Part shown: positions 18,638-26,932 of the stretch, piece after piece
Layout: every line of letters begins with the position of its first letter
Position numbering within the stretch: the first letter of the stretch is position 1
From: Siccirubricoccus sp. G192
GTDB lineage: Bacteria; Pseudomonadota; Alphaproteobacteria; Acetobacterales; Acetobacteraceae
Reading direction: 5' to 3'
DNA length: 64,000 nt
Assembly (NCBI RefSeq): GCF_019084075.1
Contig: NZ_JAHREN010000001.1
Span: forward strand, 558,001-622,000
The notes under the pieces: model-generated
The model's input: only the letters and a program-made list of their open reading frames with translations
What the model was told of the DNA's origin: nothing
Database searches by the model: none
Program-made: the position numbers and the translations under genes

Positions 18638-19797
18638 CACGCCACCCCGTGCAGGGCCAGGAGGTGCCGCATCCGCGCCACCGCCAAGTCGGGATCGCCG
18701 AGCAACCCGGCCCGGTCCGCCAGCCGGAACAACTCCGAAAAATGCAGGATGCTGCGCGCCGATTGCTGCCCGCCGAGCATGGTGAAATGCCCCTGATGGC
18801 CATTGAGCCAGGCCAGGAAGACCACGCCCGTCTTGTAGAAGCGCGTCGGTGCCCGGAAGATGTGGCGGCTGAGCGGCACCGTCGGCGCCAGGATGGCATG
18901 GAATTCGCCGAGGTCGTTCCGCGCCAGCGCCGCCAGCGCGCCGCCCACCGCCGGCGCGATGGGATCGAAGATGCCGAGCAGCGCATCCGAATACCCGTCT
19001 TCGTCGCCGGCGATCAGGGCGGGGTAGTTGAAGTCGTCGCCGGTGTACATCCGCAGGCCGGCGGGCAGGCGGCGGCGCATGGCGATCTCCTTGCCGTCAT
19101 CCAGCAGCGAGATCTTCACCCCATCCACCTTGGCGGCATTGTCGCGGATCACGGCCAGCGCCGTCTGCATCGCCGCCATATGGTCGTCATGGCCCCAATA
19201 GCCGGCCAGCGCCGGGTCGAACATCTCGCCGAGCCAATGGATGATGACGGGCTGCCGGACCTGCGCCAGGATGCGGCCATAGACCCTTTCGTAATCCGCC
19301 GGGCCGCGCGCCGCATGGGCCAGCGCACGGGAGGCCATCAGGATGATGCGGCCACCCATCGCCTCGATGGCTTCGCATTGTTCCTCATAGGCGCGGATCA
19401 CGTCGTCCAGGGTCACGTCGGGGCCGGGCGGCAGGTGGTCGGTGCCGGCGCCGCTCGCCATCACCGCGCCGGGAATGTCGCGCATGGCGTCGAGCGAACG
19501 GCGGATGAGGTCCTGCGCGGCGGCCCAGTCCAGCCCCATGCCGCGCTGCGCCGTATCCATCGCCTCCGCCACGCCGAGGCCGAGCGACCAGAGATGCCGG
19601 CGGAAGGCGATGGTGCGGTCCCAGTCGATGCGGGTGTCCAGCCAGGGGTCCTGCTCCGCCAGCGGGTCCGCCACCACATGCGCGGCGGCGAGTGCGACGC
19701 GTGGAAAGGGTGGCGTGGCGCGCGGGAACTCGCGCGGCGGGCTGGTGGCGAAGGCGGTGATGCGGCCGTCAGCCCCGGGAAGTGCGATGCTCGGCAT
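18637..19797 (-). CDS. DUF993 family protein (putative TIM-barrel aldolase/lyase)
   Basis: A 386-aa protein of the uncharacterised DUF993 family, distantly similar to dihydrodipicolinate synthase-type lyases. Visible features are WDRTIAFRRHLWSLGLGVAE, MASGAGTDHLPPG and the central KVDGVKISLLDDGKE, where the lysine in GVKIS is in the position expected for a Schiff-base lysine. No signal peptide is present. It is coupled to the isomerase downstream and separated by 3 bases from the Gfo/Idh gene upstream. Its reaction is unknown; an aldol or retro-aldol step on an oxidised sugar is a reasonable guess. Confidence 0.82.
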   Translation of the reverse strand: MPSIALPGADGRITAFATSPPREFPRATPPFPRVALAAAHVVADPLAEQDPWLDTRIDWDRTIAFRRHLWSLGLGVAEAMDTAQRGMGLDWAAAQDLIRRSLDAMRDIPGAVMASGAGTDHLPPGPDVTLDDVIRAYEEQCEAIEAMGGRIILMASRALAHAARGPADYERVYGRILAQVRQPVIIHWLGEMFDPALAGYWGHDDHMAAMQTALAVIRDNAAKVDGVKISLLDDGKEIAMRRRLPAGLRMYTGDDFNYPALIAGDEDGYSDALLGIFDPIAPAVGGALAALARNDLGEFHAILAPTVPLSRHIFRAPTRFYKTGVVFLAWLNGHQGHFTMLGGQQSARSILHFSELFRLADRAGLLGDPDLAVARMRHLLALHGVA

Positions 19798-19800
19798 GGC

Positions 19801-20955
19801 TCACGCCTCCAGCAGCGGCAGGTCGATCCAGCGGCGCTCGCGCCAGCTTCGCAGCCCGGCCTCGGCGAGTTGCACGCCGCGGGCGCCGGCCATCAGGTCC
19901 CAGGGGAAGGTCGCCACCTCGCCGGCCAGGTGACGCAGGAAGAGTTCCCACTGCACGCGGAAGCCATTGGGGTAGGGCTCGGTGTCCGGCACCTCCTGCC
20001 AGCCGGCGAAGAAGTCGATGCTCTGCGGCACGTCCGGGTTCCAGACCGGCTTCGGCGTGTTCACGCGCGACTGCGTCCAGCATTTCTGCAGGCCGGCCAC
20101 CGCGCTGCCATGCGTGCCATCCACCTGGAAGGTGGCGAGATCGTCGCGCCGGACGCGCGTGACCCAGGAGGAATTGATATGCGCCACCACGCCGCCCCGC
20201 AGTTGGAAGGTGGCATAGGCGGCATCGTCCACATCCGCGGCATAGGGCCGGCCATCCTCGCCGATGCGCTGCGGGATATGGGTGGCGCCGAGGCAGGAGA
20301 CCGCCTTCACCTCTCCGAAGAGGTTGTCCAGCACGTAGCGCCAGTGGCAGAGCATATCGAGGATGATGCCGCCGCCCTCGGCTGATTTGTAGTTCCAGGA
20401 GGGGCGCTGCGCCGGTTGCAGGTCGCCCTCGAAGACCCAGTAGCCGAACTCGCCGCGGACCGCGCAGATACGGCCGAGGAAACCGCTGTCGATCACCAGC
20501 TTCAGCTTGCGCAGCCCCGGCAGGAACAGCTTGTCCTGCACCACGCCATGCTTGACGCCCGCGCGCCGCGCCTGCCGCGCAATCTCCAGCGCTTCCGCCA
20601 GGCTGCCGGCCGAGGGCTTCTCGGTATAGATGTGCTTGCCGGCGGCGATGGCGCGCGCGATCAGCCCGGCGCGCAACTGCGTGGTGGCGGCATCGAAGAA
20701 CAATTCGTCCCGCGGATCACGGAGGCAGGCATCGAGGTCGGTGGAAATGCGCTCCACGCCATGGGCCCGCGCCAGCGCCTCCAGCTTCGCGCGGTTGCGG
20801 CCGACCAGCACCGGGTCCGGCATCAGCCGGTCGCCATTGGCCAGCGCCACGCCGCCATCGGCACGGATGGCGGCAATGGAGCGGACCAGATGCTGGTTGG
20901 TGCCCATGCGGCCGGTGACGCCGTTCATGATGATGCCGATGCGGCGTTCCGCCAT
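19801..20955 (-). CDS. Gfo/Idh/MocA-family oxidoreductase
   Basis: NAD(P)-dependent sugar dehydrogenase family, 384 aa. The Rossmann segment IGIIMNGVTGRMGTN and the catalytic-lysine motif TEKPSAG near residue 113 are present, followed by the C-terminal beta-sheet domain with CHWRYVLDNLFG. Enzymes of this group oxidise a hydroxyl of sugars, inositols or glycosides. It is the first gene of a three-gene block with DUF993 and the TIM-barrel isomerase. Confidence 0.87.
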   Translation of the reverse strand: MAERRIGIIMNGVTGRMGTNQHLVRSIAAIRADGGVALANGDRLMPDPVLVGRNRAKLEALARAHGVERISTDLDACLRDPRDELFFDAATTQLRAGLIARAIAAGKHIYTEKPSAGSLAEALEIARQARRAGVKHGVVQDKLFLPGLRKLKLVIDSGFLGRICAVRGEFGYWVFEGDLQPAQRPSWNYKSAEGGGIILDMLCHWRYVLDNLFGEVKAVSCLGATHIPQRIGEDGRPYAADVDDAAYATFQLRGGVVAHINSSWVTRVRRDDLATFQVDGTHGSAVAGLQKCWTQSRVNTPKPVWNPDVPQSIDFFAGWQEVPDTEPYPNGFRVQWELFLRHLAGEVATFPWDLMAGARGVQLAEAGLRSWRERRWIDLPLLEA

Positions 20956-21009
20956 GGGCTTCCTCCCCGGGGTAACTGCCTGGTTACTCTGCCGCGCCGC
21001 CGCCCCGAG

Positions 21010-21642
21010 TCAAGGCCGGAGGTAGCCGAGTACCACCGCCACGCAATGCGCCTCCCGCTCCCTGAGCGCCGCCTCCCGCTCCAGCCCGGCGCCGAAGATG
21101 GTGGAGAGGGTGTGGATATTCGCCAGGTAGAAATGCCCGAGCGCCACGATGGTGACATAGAGCTGCAAGGGGTCCACATCCCGCCGGAACACCCCTGCGG
21201 CCCCGCCCCGTGCCAGCACCGCGCGCAAGGAGTCCAGCAAAGGCGAATACATCGCCGGCACTTGGGCGGAGCGCTGCAGATAGGCGGCACGGTGGATATT
21301 CTCCTGGTTCAGCAGCGCCACGAATTCCGGATGCGCGGCCGTGTAGCGCAGGTTGAACTCCACCAGGCGCCGCATCGCCTCCACGGGCGGCAGCGCTTCC
21401 ACGTCGAGTGCGCGTTCCTCCGCCCGCTTCGCGGCATAGGCATCCTCCAGCACCACCAGCCAGAGATCCTCCTTGCTGCCGAAATACGCGTAGAGCATGC
21501 GCTTGTTGGCCCCGGCCCGGGCGGCGATCTCGTCCACCCGCGCGCCCGCCAGGCCCTTGGCCGCGAATTCGACGCAAGCCGCATCCAGGATGCGCTGCCG
21601 CGTCGCCGCGGCACGGGCGGAAAGCGGCGCGTCCTCGTTCAT
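21010..21642 (-). CDS. TetR/AcrR-family regulator
   Basis: A 210-aa transcriptional regulator. The N-terminal HTH is visible in RQRILDAACVEFAAKGLAGARVDEIAARAG (split here by position only) and ends with KRMLYAYFGSKEDLW. The C-terminal ligand domain is helical. ATG at 21642 overlaps the stop of the hydratase gene (ATGA), so it is probably made with the hydratase and acyl-CoA dehydrogenase and may repress that transcript. The effector is unknown. Confidence 0.88.
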   Translation of the reverse strand: MNEDAPLSARAAATRQRILDAACVEFAAKGLAGARVDEIAARAGANKRMLYAYFGSKEDLWLVVLEDAYAAKRAEERALDVEALPPVEAMRRLVEFNLRYTAAHPEFVALLNQENIHRAAYLQRSAQVPAMYSPLLDSLRAVLARGGAAGVFRRDVDPLQLYVTIVALGHFYLANIHTLSTIFGAGLEREAALREREAHCVAVVLGYLRP

Positions 21643-22427
21643 GCCGCCTCGAAGCTGATCCCGAAGCCCGGCAGGTCGCCGAACCGCGCCACCACCTGCG
21701 CGCCGGCCCGCGGTGCCAGCATGCCGCTGGCCGTGCCGGTGCTGATCCACTCACCCGCACGGAGATGCGCCCCAGCCCGCGGCAGCCGGTTCGCCAGCCA
21801 GGTGAGCGAGAGCAGCGGGTCACCCATCACCTCGGCGCCGCTGCCGCGCCGCCGCACCACGCCATCCACCTCCACCACAACAGGCATGGCGGGCAGCGTG
21901 GCGCCGCGCCAATCCGCGATCTCCGGCCCCAGCACGTAGTGGCCGGCGCCGCTGCCATCGGCCAGGATGGCGCTGAAGGGTGGCAGCGCCGTGCCGGGAA
22001 AGCGGCATTCCGCGACCTCGATGCCGGCATGCACGGCGGCCACCGCCGCCGCCACCTCCTCTGCCGTCCAGGGCGTGTCACGCGGCGGCAGGTCGCGGGC
22101 CAGCAGGAAGAAGAATTCCGCCTCCACGATCGGGTCCAGCAGCGTGGCGTGGCGCAGCCTGGCGGGGGCCCGGTGCAGGAATTGCGCGAAGCTGCGGCCG
22201 AAGATGGGCTCCGGCATGCGCAGCCGCCGGCGCATCTCCTCCGTCGTGCCGGCGACCTTCCAGCCGAGCGGCGCCCAGCCCAGTTGCGCCGCGACCAGCG
22301 CCGCGGCGGCATAGGCTTCCTCCGCATCCGCCGGCACCAGCGCCTCCGGCAGCGCGACGATCTGCCTGCCTTCCCGCCGCGCCGCGGCCAGCAGGGAGGC
22401 TAGCGCCTCCCGCTCGGCCGGCATCAT
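21639..22427 (-). CDS. 2-keto-4-pentenoate hydratase-like protein (FAH superfamily)
   Basis: A 262-aa member of the fumarylacetoacetase/MhpD superfamily. GWKVAGTTEEMRRRL, PIFGRSF, VEAEFFFLLARDLPP with the metal-binding glutamates, and ISTGTASGM near the end match hydratases of aromatic meta-cleavage pathways and related decarboxylases. The start overlaps the acyl-CoA dehydrogenase stop (ATGA) and the stop overlaps the TetR start. No ring-cleavage dioxygenase is in the window, so the substrate may be another 2-keto acid. Confidence 0.82.
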   Translation of the reverse strand: MMPAEREALASLLAAARREGRQIVALPEALVPADAEEAYAAAALVAAQLGWAPLGWKVAGTTEEMRRRLRMPEPIFGRSFAQFLHRAPARLRHATLLDPIVEAEFFFLLARDLPPRDTPWTAEEVAAAVAAVHAGIEVAECRFPGTALPPFSAILADGSGAGHYVLGPEIADWRGATLPAMPVVVEVDGVVRRRGSGAEVMGDPLLSLTWLANRLPRAGAHLRAGEWISTGTASGMLAPRAGAQVVARFGDLPGFGISFEAA

Positions 22428-24109
22428 GCCGCCAACGCCTTGGCCAGCAGCGCATCCGGAACCTCCGCCGCCGCCGCTTCCAGCGGGTCGCGCGGCAGCA
22501 CGCGGTGCCGCAGCACCAGCCGCGCCAGGGCCAGCCGCTCCGCATCGCCGAGCCGCCCGGCCTCCCAGGCCATCGCGCAGGCGGAGGTGAGATGATAGAG
22601 CGCGCTCGCCGCCTGCCGTGCCAGCGCCTGGTCCCGTTGCGCGGCTTCCGCCAGCGCCATGGCGCGGTCCAGCGCCGGCAGGGCTTCCGGCAGTTCCGCG
22701 CCATTGCCGAGCAGCCCGTGCAGATGCGCCCGCAGCACCAGCAGCGAGCCCTCCCGCGATGCGGCGCGCAGCACGTCCAGCGCCACGATATTGCTGGTGC
22801 CTTCCCAGATGCTGCCGAGATGCGCATCGCGCAGCAACCTGGGATCGGCCCATTCCTCGATATAGCCGCAGCCGCCACGCACCTCCATCGCATCGCCGGT
22901 GACCTTGCGGGCATCGCGGCAGGCGCGGAATTTCAGCAGCGGCGTCAGGATGCGGAGCAAGGGATAGGCGCCCGCCTCCCCCGCATCGCTGCGGCGCAGC
23001 GCCTCGGCGGTCTGGAACATCATGCTGCGCGCCTGCTCCATCGGCAGCATGAGTTTCACGAGTTGCCGCCGCATCAGCGGCATCTCCACGATGTGCTTGC
23101 CGAAGGCGATGCGGTTGCGTGCCACGAAGACCGCTTCCGTCACCGCCCGGCGCATCAGCCCGGCCGCGCGCATGCCGTTCGAGAGGCGCGAGGCATTCAC
23201 CATATCCGCCATCTGCCGGAACCCGGCCTCCGGGTCGCCCACCAGCCAAGCCACCGCCCCCTCCAGCGCGATCTCGCCGGAGGCCATGGAGCGGGTGCCG
23301 AGTTTTTCCTTGAGCCGCACGATGCGGTAGCGGTTCCTGGTGCCATCGGGCAATTCGCGGGGCAGCAGGAAGAGCGACACGCCACGCAGCCCCGGCGCCC
23401 CGCCCTCGCGCCGCGCCAGCACCAGCGCCATGCCGGCATCGGGATTGCTGCAGAACCACTTGTCGCCGGTGAGCGCCCAGCTTCCGTCCGGCAGCGGCGC
23501 CGCCCGCACCGCGGTGGCGGCGATGTCGGAGCCCGCGCCCTGCTCGGTCATGAACATCGCGCCCTGGCGCAGCGCGTCCAGATCGGTCGCGGTCAGCGCC
23601 GGCAGGTAGCGCGCCACCAGCGCGGGATCACCGAATTTGCGGAGCGTCCGGGCCAGCGCATCGGTCATCGAGAGCGGGCAGCAGAGGCCGAATTCCGCCT
23701 GCACGAAAAGATAGGTCAGGGCGTATTTCGCGGCCGGCGGTAGCGGTTCCGGCCAGCCCAGCACGCCGGCGCGATGCGACATCGCCGCCAGCCCGTATTC
23801 GCCGAAGGCGACGCGTTCCATCTCCTGGTAGGCCGGGTGGTAGGCGATGCGCTGCGCATCCTCGCCGCGCCGCGTGCGCTGGTGCAGCACCGGCGGATTG
23901 CGGTCCGCGAGCCCGGCCAGCTCATCCAGCCTGCCGCCGGCCAGCGCGCCCATGCGGTCCAGATGCGGCTCCAGATGCGCCAGCAATTCCGGCGCCAGAT
24001 AGAGGCCGAGCAGCGGCCGCGCCCAAGGATCGGCGCGCCAGAGATTGAGGCCGTGGCTGTCCGGCACGGCATCGGCGCCCGTGGGCGGGCCAAGGGGGGA
24101 GATATGCAT
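22424..24109 (-). CDS. acyl-CoA dehydrogenase, AidB-like
   Basis: FAD enzyme of 561 aa with the long AidB-type architecture: an N-terminal extension of about 180 residues, then MTEQGAGSDIAATAVRA, WALTGDKWFCSNPDA, the RNRIAFGKHIVEMPL helix and GCGYIEEWADPRLLRDA with the FAD-binding GSIWEGTSNIVALD. ATG at 24109 is used because the in-frame sequence upstream is not family-like. The natural substrate of AidB relatives is often unclear. It is divergent from the SMP-30 genes across a 111-bp gap that must hold both promoters. Confidence 0.86.
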   Translation of the reverse strand: MHISPLGPPTGADAVPDSHGLNLWRADPWARPLLGLYLAPELLAHLEPHLDRMGALAGGRLDELAGLADRNPPVLHQRTRRGEDAQRIAYHPAYQEMERVAFGEYGLAAMSHRAGVLGWPEPLPPAAKYALTYLFVQAEFGLCCPLSMTDALARTLRKFGDPALVARYLPALTATDLDALRQGAMFMTEQGAGSDIAATAVRAAPLPDGSWALTGDKWFCSNPDAGMALVLARREGGAPGLRGVSLFLLPRELPDGTRNRYRIVRLKEKLGTRSMASGEIALEGAVAWLVGDPEAGFRQMADMVNASRLSNGMRAAGLMRRAVTEAVFVARNRIAFGKHIVEMPLMRRQLVKLMLPMEQARSMMFQTAEALRRSDAGEAGAYPLLRILTPLLKFRACRDARKVTGDAMEVRGGCGYIEEWADPRLLRDAHLGSIWEGTSNIVALDVLRAASREGSLLVLRAHLHGLLGNGAELPEALPALDRAMALAEAAQRDQALARQAASALYHLTSACAMAWEAGRLGDAERLALARLVLRHRVLPRDPLEAAAAEVPDALLAKALAA

Positions 24110-24220
24110 GGCGGGCCTCCTCGCGTTTGCCACAGCATGGCGCCGCCAGGGGCTGGCTCCAAGCGCCGCGCTTCGTGCTAGCCTCCCCGGACCAGGCAGA
24201 ACGCCATGGGAGGAACACCA

Positions 24221-25225
24221 ATGCACCATACCAGAAGGGGCCTGCTGGGCGCCGCCGCGGTGCTTGCCGCGACGCCGGCCTTCGGACAGGCGCCGGCGGT
24301 CGAACGCTATCCCGACCCAGCAGTGAAAGTTCTGGACCCGAGTTTCAATCGCTACCGGTTATTGCTGGCGGCGGTGGAGCGGCTCGGCACCGGCTGCCGC
24401 TGGAGCGAGGGCCCCGCCTGGTTCGGCGACCAGCGCTGCCTGATCTGGAGCGACATCCCGAACAACCGGCAGATGCGCTATGACGAGGCCACGAACCGCG
24501 TCTCGGTCTTCCGCCAGCCCTCCAACAACAGCAACGGCAATACCCGCGACCGCCAGGGCCGGCTCATCAGTTGCGAGCATCTGACGCGCCGGGTAACGCG
24601 CACCGAATACGACGGCAGCATCACCGTCATCGCCGACCGCTTCGACGGCAAGCGGCTCAATGCGCCGAACGACGTGGTGGTGAAATCGGATGACAGCATC
24701 TGGTTCACCGACCCGCCCTTCGGCATCCTCGGCTTCTATGAGGGCGAGATGGCGCAGCCGGAATTGCCCACCAACCTCTACCGCGTCGATGGTCGCACCG
24801 GCCAGGTCACCGTGGCCACCGGCGAGATCGGCCGTCCCAATGGCCTGGCCTTCTCGCCGGATGAGCGGCGGCTTTACGTGGTGGAGGCCGCCGCCACGCC
24901 ACGCGTCATCCGCGTCTTCGACGTGGCCGAGGACGGGAAGCTTTCCAACAACCGCATCTTCCACCAGTGCCGCGAGGGCGAGACGCCGGACGGGTTCCGC
25001 ATCGATGTGGATGGCAATCTCTGGTGCGGCTGGGGCATGGGCACGGCGGAGCTGGATGGGGTGCGCGTGCTCAATCCGGCGGGCACGCCGATCGGCCATA
25101 TCGGCCTGCCGGAACGCTGCGCCAATGTCGCCTTTGGCGGCCGATTCCGCAACCGGCTGTTCATGGCGGCGAGCAAGTCGCTCTACGCGCTTTACGTGAA
25201 CACCCAGGGCGCGCCTGGCGGCTGA
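24221..25225 (+). CDS. exported SMP-30/gluconolactonase-family protein
   Basis: Six-bladed beta-propeller lactonase family, 334 aa. A Tat-like signal (HHTRRGLLGAAAVLAATPAF) ends at FGQ. Metal and active-site segments are CRWSEGPAW, RLNAPNDVVVKSDDSIWFTD and GRPNGLAFSPDERRLYV. GGGAGGA seven bases before the ATG at 24221 fixes the start over an in-frame ATG at 24206. A close paralogue without signal follows 22 bp later, so this one probably hydrolyses the same type of lactone in the periplasm. Confidence 0.9.
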   Translation: MHHTRRGLLGAAAVLAATPAFGQAPAVERYPDPAVKVLDPSFNRYRLLLAAVERLGTGCRWSEGPAWFGDQRCLIWSDIPNNRQMRYDEATNRVSVFRQPSNNSNGNTRDRQGRLISCEHLTRRVTRTEYDGSITVIADRFDGKRLNAPNDVVVKSDDSIWFTDPPFGILGFYEGEMAQPELPTNLYRVDGRTGQVTVATGEIGRPNGLAFSPDERRLYVVEAAATPRVIRVFDVAEDGKLSNNRIFHQCREGETPDGFRIDVDGNLWCGWGMGTAELDGVRVLNPAGTPIGHIGLPERCANVAFGGRFRNRLFMAASKSLYALYVNTQGAPGG

Positions 25226-25247
25226 ACGACAGAGGGGGGAAGACATC

Positions 25248-26192
25248 ATGGCCGAAGGCTGGAAACCAAGCGAACGCTATCCTGATCCCGCCATCGTCGC
25301 GCTGGACCCGAGCTTCAGGAAATACCACCTGCCGCTCTCGGCGGTGGAGCGGCTCTGGCATGGCTCGCGCTGGGGCGAAGGGCCGGTCTGGATCGGCGAC
25401 CTGCGCTGCCTGCTCTGGAGCGACATCCCGAACAACCGCGTTCTCAAGTGGGAGGAGGAGACGGGCGCCGTCTCGGTCTGGCGCAAGCCCTCGAACAACG
25501 CCAACGGGCATACCCGGGACCGCCGGGGCCGCATCATCGCCTGCGAACATGCCGGGCGGCGCGTGGTGCGCTTCGAACCGGATGGCGCCATCACCGTGCT
25601 GGCCGAGAGCTTCCAGGGCAAGCGGCTGAACAGCCCGAACGACGTGGTGGTGAAGTCCGACGGCTCGATTTGGTTCACCGACCCGCCCTTCGGCCTCTAT
25701 GCCTTCTATGAGGGCATCAAGACCGACCCGGAATTGCCGCATACCAACATCTACCGCATCGACGGCGGGAGCGGCGAGATCACCCTGGTGGCGGATGACG
25801 TGAACCACCCGAACGGCCTGGCCTTCAGCCCGGACGAGCGCATCCTCTATGTCATCGAGAGCCGCAGCGAGCCGCGCAACATCCTGGCCTATGACGTGGA
25901 CGGTGCGCGCCTTTCCAGGCGGCGCGTCTTCATCGCCTGCAAGCCGCAGGAGACGCCGGACGGCTTCCGCGTGGATGTGGACGGCAACCTCTGGTGCGGC
26001 TGGGGCATGACCGCGGAATATGACGGCGTGCGCGTCTTCAACAGCACCGGCGTGCCGATCGGCCATATCCACCTGCCGGAACGTTGCGCCAATCTCTGCT
26101 TCGGCGGCCGCAACCGGAACCGGCTGTTCATGTCGGCGGCGCAATCGCTGTTTGCGCTCTACGTCAATACGCAGGGAGCACCCGGCGGTTAG
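25248..26192 (+). CDS. cytoplasmic SMP-30/gluconolactonase-family protein
   Basis: A 314-aa paralogue of the preceding gene lacking a signal peptide. The same blocks recur: RWGEGPVW, WSDIPNNR, RLNSPNDVVVKSDGSIWFTD, HPNGLAFSPDERILYV and ETPDGFRVDVDGNLWCGWGM, and both proteins end in YVNTQGAPGG. The pair is an evident tandem duplication with one copy kept for the cytoplasm. Its stop TAG shares two bases with the TAA of the convergent SDR gene. A sugar lactone is the likely substrate class. Confidence 0.88.
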   Translation: MAEGWKPSERYPDPAIVALDPSFRKYHLPLSAVERLWHGSRWGEGPVWIGDLRCLLWSDIPNNRVLKWEEETGAVSVWRKPSNNANGHTRDRRGRIIACEHAGRRVVRFEPDGAITVLAESFQGKRLNSPNDVVVKSDGSIWFTDPPFGLYAFYEGIKTDPELPHTNIYRIDGGSGEITLVADDVNHPNGLAFSPDERILYVIESRSEPRNILAYDVDGARLSRRRVFIACKPQETPDGFRVDVDGNLWCGWGMTAEYDGVRVFNSTGVPIGHIHLPERCANLCFGGRNRNRLFMSAAQSLFALYVNTQGAPGG

Positions 26193-26932
26193 AGCTTCGC
26201 CAGCCTGCCGCCATCCACGGCGAGGGCGGCGCCCGTGACGAAGCGGGCGTCGTCCGAGGCGAGGAAGGCGATCGCCGCGGCGATGTCCTCCGGCTTGCCG
26301 ACATCCTTCGGGTCGATCTTCTCCACGCCGGATTTCACGTTGGGATTCTCCCACAGCATCGGCGTGTCCACCGCGCCCGGCAGCACCGCATTGGCGCGGA
26401 TGCCCTTGTCGCGCCCCTCGATCGAGGCGGAGCGGGTGAGGGAGAGCACCGCCGCCTTGGCCGCGGCATAGGGCGCGACCAGCGGCGTCGTCATTGCCGC
26501 ATGCACGCTGGCCACGTTCACGATGGCGCCGCCCTTCGCCATGTGCAGGAAGGCGAGGCGGGTGAAATGCACCGCGCCCATCAGGTCGACGCCCAGCACG
26601 CGCTGCCAGTCCGCGCTGGTATAGTCCTGCAACGGCTTGAACAGCATCATGCCGGCATTGTTCACCACCACATCCAGCCGCCCGAAGCGGCGCAGCGCCT
26701 CCGCCACCGTCCGCTCCACCGTCGCCTCGTCGGCCACGTCGCAGACCGCGCCCCAGGCCTCCGGCGCGCCGGCCCCGCGCGCCTGCTGCGCCGCCCTTTC
26801 GGTGCGGCCGGGATCGAGGCCGATCGCCACCACCCGCGCGCCCTCCGAGGCCAGGCGCAGCACCGTGGCGAGGCCGATGCCGCTGCCGCCGCCGGTCACG
26901 ATGGCGACCTGGTCCGTGAAGCGCGCGGTCAT
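26189..26932 (-). CDS. short-chain dehydrogenase/reductase
   Basis: Classical SDR of 247 aa. TGGGSGIG is the cofactor loop, NNAG at the end of strand 4, and S and Y/K of the catalytic set lie in NVASVHAAM and PYAAAKAAV. The tyrosine of the usual YxxxK is in APYAAAKAA, spacing conserved. GGAVDT-type residues follow normally. The start overlaps the stop of the glycosidase gene (ATGA). A sugar or polyol dehydrogenase role would fit the neighbours. Confidence 0.87.
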   Translation of the reverse strand: MTARFTDQVAIVTGGGSGIGLATVLRLASEGARVVAIGLDPGRTERAAQQARGAGAPEAWGAVCDVADEATVERTVAEALRRFGRLDVVVNNAGMMLFKPLQDYTSADWQRVLGVDLMGAVHFTRLAFLHMAKGGAIVNVASVHAAMTTPLVAPYAAAKAAVLSLTRSASIEGRDKGIRANAVLPGAVDTPMLWENPNVKSGVEKIDPKDVGKPEDIAAAIAFLASDDARFVTGAALAVDGGRLAKL

